Assembly (NCBI GenBank): GCA_037954665.1
Contig: JBBMOL010000016.1
Span: 2,232,001 to 2,296,000 of the forward strand
Origin: Laguncularia racemosa
Taxonomy: Eukaryota; Streptophyta; Magnoliopsida; Myrtales; Combretaceae
Direction of reading: 5' to 3'
Length of the DNA: 64,000 nt
This document shows positions 1-12,461 of this stretch, one piece after another. The notes below the pieces were generated by a model. It was not told where the DNA came from. It made no database searches and saw only the letters and a list, made by a program, of their open reading frames with translations. Position 1 is the stretch's first letter; the number at the start of each line of letters is the position of its first letter. Made by a program: the position numbers and the translations under genes.

Positions 1-1862
1 TGATTCTCACTGTCTTTGCAGTTATGGGGTTAGTCCAGTTCACTTTCCTTCTGACATTCACATCTGCCGATTTTTACTGTTTTGTGAACTCAGATGATAT
101 GTTTGAGGTTTATTATATTTCAAGTGTATAAGGTGATGCATGCATATTGGTGTTGTTTAAGGAATCATTCACCCCTCCAGGTGCTCCCGGCTAGTGCAGG
201 AAGGAAAGTATGCATATGTACTTGTCCTATCTGTCTAAGCTGTTTCTAAACCTGTGATCTCCTTGATCATCGTGGCAATGCCCGTTCTCTAACTCATTGA
301 ATTTCTAACTTGAATCAGTAGGTCAACGCTAGGAGAGACTTGGTAATTAGTGATTCTCTTATTGTTATTAGATTTCGGACATCCATAGGTTTATTTAGAT
401 GAGATTGGATGAAAAATGAAACATTGAATTTGACAATACATGTCAAATAGCATTTCAGATTTGAAACATGTTTTCTCTAGCTTCATTTTCTTAAGAGGAG
501 CTCAAAGTACCATCATACCAAATGCCACTTCATAGCAATGGATATAGTTCTCAAATGTTGACTTTATTGACTTGGTCACCATTTTTAATCCTGGAGAGTA
601 CTTCATATCCTACCTGAAACATCTAGAACTTATTCTAAACCATAAATTTCATGAGTACATACCTATCTATTATGAGATAGCTACTGGAAGAAAATTTATA
701 ATGGAAGTAGCTTTTGGTGATCTGCATAGATTGGATTTGAAGTGCACCATCAATATATATGAAAGCAGTCACTGGTAAGGTTAAATTTTTGTTTTAATAT
801 CTTAACTGATATGGTTGCTTTTTAAAACAATAAAAGGATTAGTTGAAAAAAAGAACTTGATATGCCAGTTTCTGATTAGTCTTAAACTTTTTACGTGTCA
901 CTTGAGTATTAAACTATTTGTTTTTTTGCCAACTTTCTAGCTGATGTGGTTTTTCTGTATTCATTTTTCTCAAATGTGGCCTGCCACCTGTTAAACCTGT
1001 ACATATCAAAATGCTCAGCCCTTTAACCCTCATTTTCACCCCCTTGTTCTTTTTCTCATTCTCTATGGATGCATGGTACATGGTTGTGGATACTTGACTC
1101 GGTCTTCAAATATTTTTTGGTGTTCATATATAACTATTTTATTCTAGCAATCTAGCAACCAAGAGAGGGCTTTCTGAAGACTAGTACATAGAGCACACCC
1201 TATCATTTCCTCAATTGCTTTCTTTTTCTCACCCTTCCTTCTTCTTAATGTCTCTGTTGCTTTATGTTCTATTATGATTTCTACGTTTGATGGTTGGAGC
1301 CAAAAGATGGAACCGGTTCTGGGAGAGTTTGACGATAGATGTTCATTGTATTGTCACTGCATTTAATTACACTTATGGGACTTTAGCTCTGGCTTTATCA
1401 CATATTTACTGTTATCTTATGTATTACACTGCACATTTACTAGAGATTAGTCAATTGCATCATCTTTGTTCTTGTAGGTTTATCCTTATTATTAATGGAG
1501 TAGTGCAGTGCATCTAAGTTAAGGGGATAGTTTTGCCAACATGTACAGGTTGCTCTTATATATATATATATAACTGGTCGAGCTGACATTGGCATCAAAT
1601 AGAAGTGTTAAAAATGTTTGGAATTTGGGCAACTTCATCAAATGGGTTTAGAACCAAATCGCATGTTGGCAAAAGGTTTGAAATTCCTGATGACACTTAC
1701 TTCTAGAATCACATTCACGGGTGCTGTTAAGTATCTTGAAACCATTGCTTGAAGTATATTGCATCTAATGTTACTATGGAGCTGTAGATTAGCAAACTGG
1801 CCTCATAAAGGAATTATTAGTCTTACTCAAGTTCACCTTTTCTCCTCATGGGTTTCATGTAG
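1..1862 (+). other. Probable intron upstream of the terminal exon at 1863
   Basis: No coding exon can be supported here. The protein in the next exon begins in the middle of its family's conserved region, so earlier exons must exist. I searched this stretch for the expected preceding block, which is rich in small and hydrophobic residues around an ELRG-type motif, and did not find it. The stretch therefore looks like a long intron ending in the acceptor TTTCATGTAG at 1861-1862. A pyrimidine-rich CTGTCTTTGCAG at 10-21 could be another acceptor, but the sequence after it gives no recognisable protein. A short (TA)n run sits at about 1557-1572. Confidence 0.4.
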
Positions 1863-2277
1863 GAATATGGTGCCTGTTCCATTCATTATACTGTACTTGA
1901 AGAAATTGGCCACTTTTCTTGCTGGGAAGAGTAAAACTGCATCACGATTGCTTGATATATTATTTGACAGGGCAAAAGCAAAGGCAGGTCCTGTTGAAGA
2001 GTTCCAGTGGCTTGGTCTTATGCTTTTTGTTGCTGTTCCTTTCCCTGGGACTGGAGCATGGACAGGGGCAATTATAGCTTCTATTCTCGATATGCCATTT
2101 TGGTCTGCTATCACTGCAAATTTAGTTGGAGTTGTGCTTGCCGGACTCCTAGTAAATTTGCTGGTGAATCTTGGTCTCAAATATGCCATTCTCACTGGTA
2201 TTATTCTCTTTGTTGTTTCAACGTTCATGTGGAACATCCTTCGAAGTGTTAGGAAGTCTTTAAGCACATCAAGTTGA
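1863..2277 (+). CDS. Small multidrug export protein family membrane protein, last exon (partial)
   Basis: This exon encodes the C-terminal 137 residues of a polytopic membrane protein of the putative small multidrug export family (Pfam PF06695 type). It begins NMVPVPFI and carries the conserved block VAVPFPGTGAWTGA. Four hydrophobic segments are visible: MVPVPFIILYL, the segment around FQWLGLMLFVAVPFPG, the SAITANLVGVVLAGLLVNLL region, and YAILTGIILFVVSTFMW. It ends in a short basic tail before a TGA stop. The exon start was chosen at an AG acceptor whose first base completes a split codon just before the conserved NMVPVP. Plant homologues are bacterial-derived and usually predicted for the plastid envelope; transport activity is inferred from the name and not shown. 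Earlier exons are not seen in the window. Confidence 0.8.
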
Positions 2278-3242
2278 TGAAAGCATTTTAAGTTTTGATT
2301 TTTTTTAAATTGGCCCCTTATAAATTTAATGGTCTTTTCATTGTGGCTTCTCTAGTGTCCTCCTTCATCTAGCTTTCTTCCTATGTATTGCATTTTCACT
2401 TTTGCTGCATGAAAGCAATAACAGGAATGAGTGGCTTGATCCCGTAGAATGGAAGGCATAGCTTTCCTGCCACACACTTTGCACAGAATAAGTCATTATG
2501 TCACAAAACATGTGTGGCTGAAAGGAAGAAGCATCCTTGTACTGCTCTATCAGGTCTACCAGAGATAAAAAAAAAAAAATGCGTGGTGTGCTCTCATCAT
2601 ATAACTATAAGCAGCAAATATTGACATGGTAGCTATAGCCTATCGTTATTTGCAGCTTGGTTAGTTGTTCCTCCAGGACTTAAAAGCTGGAAGAAGTAAA
2701 TCCTGAATGACACCACCTGCATGAAATTTGGTACACTTTTTTGAAATGGCTCAGTATGCAATATCTCTCACCGTTCATGTTTGGTTTTCGAAATTACTAA
2801 TTCAGAATGATTGAGCTTGAGGATAAATGGCTAATGATGTATTCACCCCCCTCTTGGAGTTGATACAGAGTGTTGGGCCCTTTTCAATTACTCGACATGG
2901 CAAAAGGAATATCCCAATAAAAAGAAAATACAAATGAAAGTGCTACAGTGTCAGGCACACCTTAAAAAGAGGGACATGGGTGTTGGATGCCTTAGGACAT
3001 TGTGACTTGTTCTCTCACATTTTTTTTTCCTATTTAAAATATTGGGATGGCTTTTTAATTTTCAAAAATGTGTAAAATTCCTGGGCTGTACTGCTATTGG
3101 TCCTACTTAGGCATTGTTAATGACAAAGTCTGATGTCCACAGCAAACCAACTTATATAAAAATTGAAGCATTATAAATATAGTGCATGCCTTTTAGACTT
3201 GTTGTATTTGAACATCCACCCTTACTTGTTGGTTGGGACTCT
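2278..3242. other. Downstream flank of the membrane-protein gene; no gene seen
   Basis: The first few hundred bases after the stop codon are moderately T-rich and probably hold the 3' untranslated region and polyadenylation site of the preceding gene. The rest contains only short open frames without recognisable domains. A weak imperfect hairpin near 2455-2540 was considered and rejected as a microRNA precursor. Confidence 0.4.
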
Positions 3243-3790
3243 TTAATTTCTTTTTAGTGATAAATATAAAGGTCTGCCAAATCTATGACTTTTAAGTTCT
3301 TGGATTAGACAGTTATGGTTTATGCCTTTATATATGCCAATCGTTTTCCTTAATATCCAAATCCTCTGGTCTTTGTAAGGGTTGATGTTGTTGATGATCT
3401 CCTCTCCTATGCCATGTTGAGTGATCTTCAAGTATTGGTTGAACAATCTATTAAATCATACGCAATGCCATGGTTCCCTGCTCACCTTAGGCATTTTGCA
3501 GTTCACCCTTAGCTAGTCGTACAGCTCAAGACCGAAGGATCTGTTAAATTCACTTGAGTTGTTGACTTTCCTCCATAATTGTCTACTGTGTTCACAACCC
3601 TTCAGAAGATGTTGGATTGTTTCTGGTTCACTGCCACAAAAAGAATACGCCACATCTATCTCCATGCCATGCCTCTTTCAGATAAATTTGTTTTCACTGG
3701 CAGCCCATTATTTGTGCATTTCCAAATAAATATCATTATTTTTGGACTAGTCTGTAATTTTCAAACCCATTTCATTTTAGCTTTTTCCTC
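3243..3790 (-). pseudogene. LINE-like reverse transcriptase zinc-binding (zf-RVT) remnant
   Basis: Read on the minus strand, about 3790 to 3513 encodes pieces typical of the zf-RVT domain that follows reverse transcriptase in plant LINE-derived sequences: a KIMIFIWK stretch, then GLPVKTNLSERG, then, after a one-base frame change, SFCGSEPETIQHLLKGC and SRQLW. The first Cys of the expected zinc pair reads as Tyr. A second minus-strand open frame at 3243-3446, containing CLIQELKSHRFGRPL, may be its downstream continuation. There is no intact reverse transcriptase, so this is a dead fragment. The zf-RVT match is fairly specific; the link to the 3243-3446 frame is only inferred. Confidence 0.5.
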
Positions 3791-5457
3791 TCTCTCTCGT
3801 CCCTCGTTACAGAGCACATTGTAAGCAAATTTCGCCGTAACTTATCCCAACATATCCCACTTCCAAGCAACTTTATCCTCCATGTCAGAGTCTTTATCTA
3901 GAACTAAAGTTCCTAATTCCTTCCTCTCACACATTTTTCATTTTTTGTCTGTGCTCCAGGTGAAGAAAAGTTCTTACATAGCTTCTCTTTGTGGAGTTTT
4001 AGGTGTTTTTGGTTGATGAGTCTATCTATAAGGCCTGCATGTGAAAATATCTAATGTATACACAGATAGCATGCGTATCGAGTTTGAACTCTGAATATAT
4101 GATCTAACAAACGTTTGACCCTAGTAGAGCTATAATCATGCATAGCGTATTGGAGCTTAATGAAAGTTCGAATTAAATCTAAATTTTGATGTAAGTATCA
4201 TTGAAATATATACATATATTATTTATCTTTTTCAAATAAAGCAAAAGCTACCTTGCTGATCTTGAGTTTATTGGACATCACTTCGAGCTAAACTGTAAAC
4301 TTGAAAATCCAAACAGGATGATGCTTTAGTTGAACAATATATTGTTATTGTTCTATTATACTGCTCTAATGGAATTATAAGTTTGGTTAGAACTTTGGAA
4401 AAAAAAATTCCACTGTGACGGGTAAATGTTAAGCCTCTTCACTCTCTTGGGCTTTTGTGTAATGAGAGTTTTTGGGCATTTAATTGTTGACAAAGATATG
4501 GCTTGGATACTACAGCGACCCTTTGACAGCTAGCAATGTTACTACCATTACCCTATAGTACTTTCCTATACATTAACACCAACTCTCAACTGCCTATTAA
4601 GTCTCTGCCATCTAAAATAAAGTTCACCTCTTAAATGAGATGACGGAGAAACTACTCTTCCAACTATAAGAGGATATTTTTCCCTTTGATTTAATAGCAG
4701 CACTTTAAAGTTATTAAATATTATATTTAATCAAAATTTGTTTATCAAAATACATACTAAAAGTTTAAATTTACTAAATTATTATATTTTGTACTTATCA
4801 ATTCACTATCTCCACATAATGGACCTATAGCTAGAGTAGCTAAGTTTGTAATTTCAAATGCAAGTGCGTTTGCTAAGTTTTTTTTTTTTTTTCATTTTGC
4901 TGATTTTAGAACTTCCGTCGAATATTTTGTGCACCCAAAAAATAAATAAATAAATAACCTATTTAATGTAGAAGAAGAAAGTTGTTGAGGGCAGCTATTT
5001 AGTGGGCCAAACATGGCTCTGAAGCCCAACCTATTCTTAAGATAGAGTTGACCTCTTGCCACATCCCCACTTCCATTCGGGCCTTCTGTTCCGCGGAATG
5101 AGTGCGACAATTGACAACAGAGTGTGGTGCTACGCACGTGGGGTTTGGACCGATCCAAGCGACACCTTGAAAGCCACGAAAATTAGTTAGAACGAAATTA
5201 TTAGTAACATATACTTTAGTGTTTAAAGAAATTATATGATAAATATATGTGTTATGGTTTTGGCGTGGAATTCAATAAGGATATGGATTAATAATATATA
5301 ATAATTGTATTTAGAGTAGGGATAATTAGAAAGAATAGGGTATACTCTTATCTTTTGGTATAGATAGAGGATTACATTTTAAGTGTTATAAACTATAGAT
5401 AAATATTAATATATGTGATAGATACAAAAGATATATATCCACCTAAACATAGATAAA
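3791..5457. other. Intergenic; no gene seen
   Basis: AT-rich DNA with homopolymer tracts, including a T run at about 4879-4892 and a (TAAA)n stretch near 4940-4956. A more GC-rich patch at about 4980-5165 contains GCACGTGG, a G-box-like core, and an 88-codon minus-strand open frame that matches nothing I know. I do not call it a gene. Confidence 0.35.
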
Positions 5458-6188
5458 GGGCCAGTTTAGCTCGTGAACTCACACAAAACTGGCTCAGTGG
5501 TTCATTAACCATGAATCGACCCTTGAAGGCCAATTCCAAGTCGAGTAATGACTCGTTGGGTTGGATGAGTCATTGTGGTTCAAGGCCACCAATTGGTTTG
5601 AATCGAAGAGTCAACACTGGATCAAAATTAAAAAAAATAAAAATAAAATTTTAAATAATATTAAAAATTAAAATCATTTTTATGTGAAATAAGAAAATTT
5701 ATTTTCCATCCACAGTAATTGTTTTGTTATTACTAATAGCACAAGAAATAAAGACACTTTATAATTATGTCTAATTAAATATATAAGCTTTCACTAAAAG
5801 GAAATTTTCATTTCTTAATAATGTAATACTAAAACTAACTTTTATTCCTTGATCTTCTTTTCAAGACTTTCGTCTCACATTATTAATATTATAATTATAT
5901 TTGAGTATAGTATTATATGAATAAATACAAATTATCTTTAACTTATTTAGAAAATAGGCTAAAATCTACTTAATTTTTTTTGTTCATGGTTTTTTTTTGT
6001 AATTTTAATTTAAACTTAATTTTTTTAATTAAATTTATATATAAACTAAAATAAATAAATAAAGCTATGGTTCATGGACCTGTAAATCGCCAAGTCAATT
6101 GAACCAACTTGGAATTGAATCCCCATGAGCTAGTCATGATTCACCATTTTTAGAACCACGACTTGGTGATTCCATACTAGTTAAACCC
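5458..6188. mobile_element. Possible MITE with long degenerate terminal inverted repeats
   Basis: The two ends are richer in GC than the AT-rich core (about 5640-6060) and resemble each other in inverted orientation. The left end carries GTGGTTCATTAACCATGAATC and later CAATTCCAAGT. The reverse complement of the right end carries GTGGTTCTAAAAATGGTGAATC-like sequence and CAATTCCAAGT, in the same order. The outermost bases are GGG and CCC. No protein is encoded and no clear target duplication flanks it. It is most likely an old non-autonomous DNA transposon, but the boundaries are approximate. Confidence 0.4.
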
Positions 6189-9100
6189 ATTTCCTAAGTC
6201 TATGTCCACCCTCAACTAAAGATGCAGAAGAAATATTCAACATGGTACATATAGAAAATGTATATTGATGAACCGAGTAAAGTTTATGTTATACCAACAC
6301 TTACAAATAAATGACATGTCACGTAAAAAGCATGACCCCATGCACTTTGGCATCTATAATTCACAACACAATTCAAAATTTTCCAAACGCAAAATCCAAA
6401 ATCAATCTATAGGGAAGCTTACTGTTCTCAATTTGCATTACTTGAAGCATTAATCCATGTACTTTGACATCTACATTTATCTCATTAGGATTGTATATTA
6501 CCGTGTCATACTTATTTTCGATTTCTCTTTTGGAAAATTTTTAATTTGTTATGTCTTGTATCAAAAGTTTTAATCCCTTAATTTGAATTGCAACTGGAAG
6601 TTGCATGAGGATATGCTTTGATGTGTCCAAAAGTACCGGATGGTGAAGATCCACATCATTAGGCATGTGTCTAGCAATTTGCTCTTTGTGGAAACAAGGA
6701 TCATGTCAAATGGGGACCAAGGAGTCTTTTCATGATGAGTCATGCCCTCTTTGCCAATAGAGAAACTAGAAAGAAGAAGAAGTGCATTAGGACTAGATAA
6801 ATCTTAACTTTTATAAAATTTTCTTCACCTTTTTGAATAATATAGATATGATATAGATAACTTGGACCTAGCGTGTTAACATTGACAACTAATTACACAC
6901 TTATAAAACTTCATCTTAAGAAGTCTATTAACAATCAAAATTTAAACATTCAAATGGTTTTTTCTTTTTGATAAGCTTTAATTCTATATCATGTCAATAT
7001 ATTAGATCGGAGTTATGGATGTCATGTGTTTTTCCAAGTTATGAAGCATAAATAATGGACTACTAATATACTTTTCTTACAATAAATTATATGTTTAACA
7101 AAATTATATCACATATTCTGCTCAGTAGCATTGTTATGAGGATGTTTTGTAATTTTGGGCTTACTTCTTCCCAATTATATCTTCTAATTTGAAAGGAAAA
7201 GTAATGCTCCATAAAGCTGAAATGTTTCCATTCGTTTTCATTTGCTTCCATCCTTTTTCACTTTTTATGCTTTTTATTACATGATGCGAATTATGCTGTA
7301 ATGGGCACAATGGAACCAATCACTAAAAAAGATCCTAACTAATGCCTTAGTTATTAGGTTCATACGTGAGTCTCAACTTATTGAAGCTCATTGGTAGTTT
7401 ATTTAAAAAAGAAAAAGAGCAGCTTTTCCCAATTAAATATATATGAAAGCTAGACTAGCTCTAAACTTGGATAAGTTTAGTCGAGTTCAAACTCTATTTT
7501 AGCTTTATTATGTTCTTCCAATTGAATACTCGGAGGCTCCCACCGAACCCTATTAGTAGAGGACTCAGGATTATACCGAGTGAGAGCAAAGCCACTGTAA
7601 GAAAAACTTAGGGAGCACAAAACCACAAACATTTTTTTCCCTTTTGTATTCATAATGCAAATTTTAAGAAAGTTTTGAAATTAAAAAGCAACCACTAGAT
7701 ACAATCGTACACTTGATTTGTCTTAGGACTTCACAGGTCACGTACAGTTTGAGTAGCTCAAAATAATTTATTTTACTCTACTTAAATAGACACCAGAAAA
7801 TGACCAATCTGAGCTTATGTATTCTTGAATCGGTTTGATTCGATTTTGCACTTAGCACAAACACAAAATGACCTTTGTTTTTTTTTTTTTTCCTTTGGCA
7901 AGACGAAATGTCCTCCACCATGACATGAACTGCAAAAACATATATGTGGAGTGAATCATCACATAGCAGTTACTTTCATATTGGGCTTCGTCTTGAAAGC
8001 CACACTACACCTAAACTACTTTTCTTATTTGGACCCTCTGGAACTTCCACAACGTTGAATAAGACATTTCCTACAACCCTAAGACCCCACTGGAGCTTTC
8101 AACATCACCATGCATTTGCAGCCACATCCCGTGGAGATCTGATTACTGGGGACTCGTGGCACGCTTGATGAGATTATCGTGAAGGACACCTGGACGGTCC
8201 AGGGGACTCCATCAGATGGCAAGGATCACGTGGCAGAGACAGGTTGTCGTTTCTTAAGGCAGGAGATTGCGGTCATTGGCTCTCAGATATCTTAGACCCA
8301 AAATGTAGTTTGTATACTTGGCCAGTTTTTATCAAAGAATGCGTTCAAATGTCAGACAATATAGAAAGAACAAAAGGAAGAAAAGATGATAAGTGAATAA
8401 AATGTCTGTTTCTTTGCATAGGGAAGAGGTCCCCCTACTCCTATAATACAAAATGAGTTGTTTTTTTTTTTTTGTTACTTTTTTTTTCCTTTCCTTATGC
8501 AGACAGTTATTTGATGATTTAAAGATAATAAATACTCATTTAGCATATTTATAAAAGGAAAAAACTTATTTCATTTCTTATACAAATCAAATCTAAATCA
8601 CTTGATTATATAAAGCCAATACTCAGCTATTGAAATAGACTATGAATAAATGAAATCGTGTGTTTCACTCTCTCTCTCTCTCTCTCTTCCTTACTTTCCT
8701 TTTAGAATTTTAGGTTGTGCCTTCTTGCTAGATCTACAGTTTTGTGTGGTCCTGCTGCTTTATGTCCAAAAGAAAGATCATAAACACCTTGATTGCGAAG
8801 GAAGGAGTAATCTAGGATTTTGTTGCTAAAGTCACGCACCTTACCTTGTATTTTTCAATTAATGCGTTTTGAATTCTAGGATACAATAATAAAATAATCA
8901 CAACCGGAAGTTCCAACCCTGCCCCGAATATGAACTATAATCCATAACATGGCACTTGCAAGAATATCTGCTGGAATAATATGAATGGAAGAAATTAGTT
9001 GATCTGTAGAAAGATAGATCACTAGGGATGCCACAATAATAACAGTGGAAATGAGACAGAAAAGGAAAGTATAAACAAATAATTTTAGAAGCAAAATTAC

Positions 9101-9788
9101 AAAGTAGATGTTTAACCCATATCTTATTGAATGTAATCCTTTTTCAACCTAGGTTGCTCAAAAAGGCTATACCACATCTTACCATAATCGTAACATCCTG
9201 TAACTCAAGACACTACAACCCCACGTGTCCTTACACAGTAGAGACATGTTAAGATTTTAAACATTCTAACTCTATGTAACATGAAACAGTTATTAACCAA
9301 CCACAAATTATTGCTATGATTCTCTTAACACTCTAATATCTAATAAACTAGAACAACATAAATGCTAAACCATTTACAGAACTATCATCTTCCATAGATA
9401 TAACAGTCTTCCAACATTGATATAGGACTTCAAGCAATATCCTTAACCTAATCATCGTAATTGTAATAATATTCTACATCATTCCCACCATCCATGTAAG
9501 ACCCTAGATCATTATCATACGTAGCATACTTGTCCATACACAGGTGAAAAAAAAAAAATTATCCCTACAGGGTGAGTTAATTCTCAATACATATAATCCA
9601 CAAGTGCATACATATGATCAAGCATAAATTAAATCACATGTATCAATGTAGATATCAAATAATCAAATAACTATTTATTATCTCATTTAATCCTCAAACA
9701 ATAAAAGGGTAACCTTACCTCACCATATATATAATATATAGTACGATATTGAAAACTACCACTATGAGCCTCAATACTTATAAGTCCC
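6189..9788. other. Intergenic; no gene seen
   Basis: A 3.6 kb stretch of AT-rich DNA without recognisable coding sequence. A patch at about 7940-8290 is clearly richer in GC and contains GGATCACGTGGCAG (a G-box at about 8222-8235) and a 74-codon open frame with no known domain; it may be regulatory or a decayed gene piece. A (CT)n microsatellite lies at about 8668-8688. The segment at about 9100-9780 has the look of repeat DNA but I could not place it in a family. Confidence 0.35.
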
Positions 9789-10063
9789 TGTAAACACCCC
9801 ATTTTTGCCCTAAGAATAAATAATAATTAATAATAATCAATTTCCAATTTTTTCCAATTTTTCTCTAATTTAGCAAAAATAATAAAAATATTCAAAAAAT
9901 AAAAATAAATAGGAAAACACATCAATTTTGAAAGATGATTTTAGAAATGGCAATAATAAGGAATAAATAATTTTTACAAATTTTTGAAATTTCAAAAAAT
10001 ACAAAAAAATACAAAAATCGCATTGCATGTATGCAATTTGCGAAATAAACAAAATCAGGAAAA

Positions 10064-10138
10064 TGGGCTAGCTCAGCTGGTCTGAGCCGTGGCTAAGTGG
10101 GTGCGTACGGGTGCGAGGTCGCGGGTTCGAAACGGGGG
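10064..10138 (+). other. tRNA-like segment with pol III A and B boxes inside the LTR
   Basis: TAGCTCAGCTGG at 10069-10080 fits an A box, and GGTTCGAAACG at 10124-10134 is close to a B box. A D-arm-like stem GCTC/GAGC (10071-10074 with 10084-10087) surrounds the A box. The T-stem does not pair well and no convincing anticodon arm or acceptor stem forms, so this is not a functional tRNA gene. It could be a tRNA-derived SINE head caught in the LTR or a diverged tRNA gene. Confidence 0.5.
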
Positions 10139-10475
10139 GGAAGCAGTTTCTACGTTTTGCGATTTTTTTATTTACCCAAGACACGTGGCAGCATCTGATT
10201 GGCTAGAGGGAACGCACGCGCCAAGCGCGTGATCGTCTTCAACCTCGGTCTGAGATCGCCGGCGAGGGGAAAAATTCGAATTTCGGCCATTTCGATTCGA
10301 TTTTTTGCACAAATCCAACAGATCTTCAACAGAATTGAGATAAACATCATCTAATTGGAATCAAATCTCAACAAATCGAAGGATTTACACGAATTGGAGT
10401 TGGTTCATTTAACCGTCGATTCGATTTGCCTCGATCGGTGGAAATCCGAGCTTATCCAGCTCGATTTCGAATGCC

Positions 10476-10484
10476 TATAAATAG
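10476..10484 (+). promoter_or_regulatory. TATA box of the Ogre-type LTR
   Basis: TATAAATAG in a GC-richer context, about 690 bp into the LTR. Transcription would start near 10505-10515, making the downstream GC-rich sequence the R/U5 leader. Confidence 0.65.
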
Positions 10485-11973
10485 AGGATGAAGTGAGGAA
10501 GCTAAATCACATATCACAAGCGAGAGAAAGTGAGAGAAAAGAGTGAATCGGAGAGCACCAGAGGAAATCGAAGCCGCGACCGCTGATCAGGAGCTAAGCA
10601 ACCACCAGGAGGCGTTTCTGGAGCAATCCACCGCCACCATTAGATTCCTCACCCTCGATAACCTAGGATTCGACACCTCACCCGCTACAAAAGGCCACCA
10701 GAACGCTGTCAACGAGCACTCCCCACCGCTGTGTCCGACCGATCCGACCCGACCCGCTTCGACCCGACCGACCCGGATCCAGGTAAGTCGGATTTTTCGA
10801 ATTTTTTCGAATTTTGTTTATTTATTTTGTTTTTATTTGATTTATTATTTTATTAGTTATTTATTAATTTGTTATTTATTTGTTAGTTATTTATTTATTT
10901 ATTTATTTATGTTTTATTTATATTCCATAAATAGGAAAATGTTAGAAATTAGATTTTTTTAGGATTTAATAATTTAAAAAAATAATAAAAATAAAAATAA
11001 AAAAATAATAAAAATGTAGAGAATAATAATAAAAATATTAGGAAAATAATAATAAAACTTTAGATTTTAAAATAGGATAGATAATAACTTAGGATAAAAT
11101 TTTTAATAGAAATGCACAAAAATTATGAAAAATTAATAAAAATCATTAAAAAATAATAAAAATAATAAAAAACTATAAAAATCATGAAAACTCATAAAAA
11201 TTATAAAAATTGTAGAAGAATAAGGAAAAATCGAAAAAATGATAAAAAAATCATAAAATCATAAAAAAATCATAAAAATTACAAAGAAAATCATAAAAAT
11301 TATTAAAAAATTATAAAAATGAATTTTAGCACTTAGAAAAATCATTTTCTCAAATAAATCCAAAATTGATGTTTTCCCCAAAAATTATTTTCAAAAATCA
11401 AATTATTAAGCTTAGGTTTAGATTTTTTTAGAAAAATCCCAAAAATGTTAAAAACATAAATCAAAAGAGATTTTCAAAAATTAAAATTCACAAACCCACT
11501 AAATATTTTCAGGAAAAGCGAACTACGGCTTGTTTGATCCTGAATAGCAGGTACATAGGCACCCATTTGGATCAACCCATAAAATGAAATAAAAAATCAT
11601 TTTTTCAAATAACTCATTAAAAAACACAAAGCAACAGAAACAAAATAAAAGACATTTCTAGATAGAGATAATTTTAGGAGATTAGGTGGTAACCGTAAGG
11701 CTTTAATAGGTTAGCCTCCGAACTTAGAAACTTTGGTTTTCCTTTTCCTCTTTTCACCAAAAACGAGAAGCGGAAATCACGACGACTAGTGGTCCAAATT
11801 AAGACTAATCCGCTCATTTAGTCTTAATTCAATCTTTCCCAACAATAGTTGGGTGGCAACTCCAAAATTAAACGAAGTTCCTAACTCAAGTCGATGATCT
11901 ATATTAGATGAGCATAGGGTCTAGTCTAGATCGGATTAGGAATGGGAAAATTCAAAAATTAGACTCGACAGGA

Positions 11974-11991
11974 TGGCGACTCCACTGGGGA
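11974..11991 (+). other. Primer binding site, Arg-tRNA type
   Basis: TGGCGACTCCACTGGGGA lies three bases after the LTR end. This is the kind of primer binding site reported for Ogre and other Tat elements, where it pairs with the 3' end of an arginine tRNA. It fixes the LTR end and the orientation. Confidence 0.75.
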
Positions 11992-12461
11992 CCCATGCTA
12001 GTAGGCTAGCCACCTGAATCTCTTCGAATTGTTCTCTTAAAGAAATGTCTTTCAATTATTATTTTGTTGCTAACTTTTCAAAGATTAGCTAGGTTTATCT
12101 TTCTTTACTATGGGGTCTGCATGCATGCATGTGAATAGATGCGGTCGAACCCGGACCGTCCTAGAACCCTAAGACGGGGAGCCATTGTGTAGGTTTCGGG
12201 CGAAGTGAGTTGATCACCGTTAGGGACCGATTAGGCTACCCCACCCAATGCTTTGATATGGCCTGAGATCCATTTCTCCGAGAATGCGGGAGGCCATAGA
12301 GCTTGGGGACCAGTTAGAACCAACCTATTTGCATACATAACATCATGGGTTGACAATTGTCGATGATGTAATATTTGTTGTTTTATTCAATGGAGTTCAG
12401 ATCAATTTCCTTGTAATGTTATAGTTCTGGTTGTAATTAGGAAAATTTCTTGTTGTAATAG
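11992..12461 (+). other. Untranslated leader between PBS and ORF1
   Basis: About 470 bp of non-coding leader with moderately GC-rich segments and a TGCATGCATGCATG run near 12118-12131. No domain is encoded. Confidence 0.5.

Larger units (their letters stand above)
9789..11970 (+). repeat. 5' LTR of a Tat/Ogre-lineage Ty3/gypsy retrotransposon
   Basis: The LTR begins TGTAAACACCCC and ends GACTCGACA three bases before a tRNA-type primer binding site, so it follows the TG...CA rule and measures 2182 bp. It contains a TATA box at 10476, GC-rich leader sequence with a strong splice-donor-like CAG|GTAAGT at 10780-10787, a long A-rich stretch of degenerate (cataaaaat)-type repeats at about 10970-11330, and GAACTACGG...GATCCTG near 11519, resembling a motif I recall from LTRs of related elements. 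A 139-codon open frame at 10543 lies in this leader and has no known domain. No 3' LTR is found in the window, so the left boundary rests on the TG start and family resemblance only. Confidence 0.7.

Noticed and set aside
2455..2540. microRNA precursor hairpin
   Set aside because: CCACAC pairs with GTGTGG and nearby bases add a little, but the stem is short and bulged and matches no known plant microRNA.
10064..10138. Functional tRNA gene
   Set aside because: A and B boxes and a D-arm are present, but the T-stem does not pair, and no acceptor stem or anticodon arm forms.
10543..10962. 139-codon open frame as a gene
   Set aside because: It lies in the LTR leader, contains low-complexity Pro/Thr/Arg sequence from GACCC repeats and runs through a splice-donor-like site into A/T-rich repeat.
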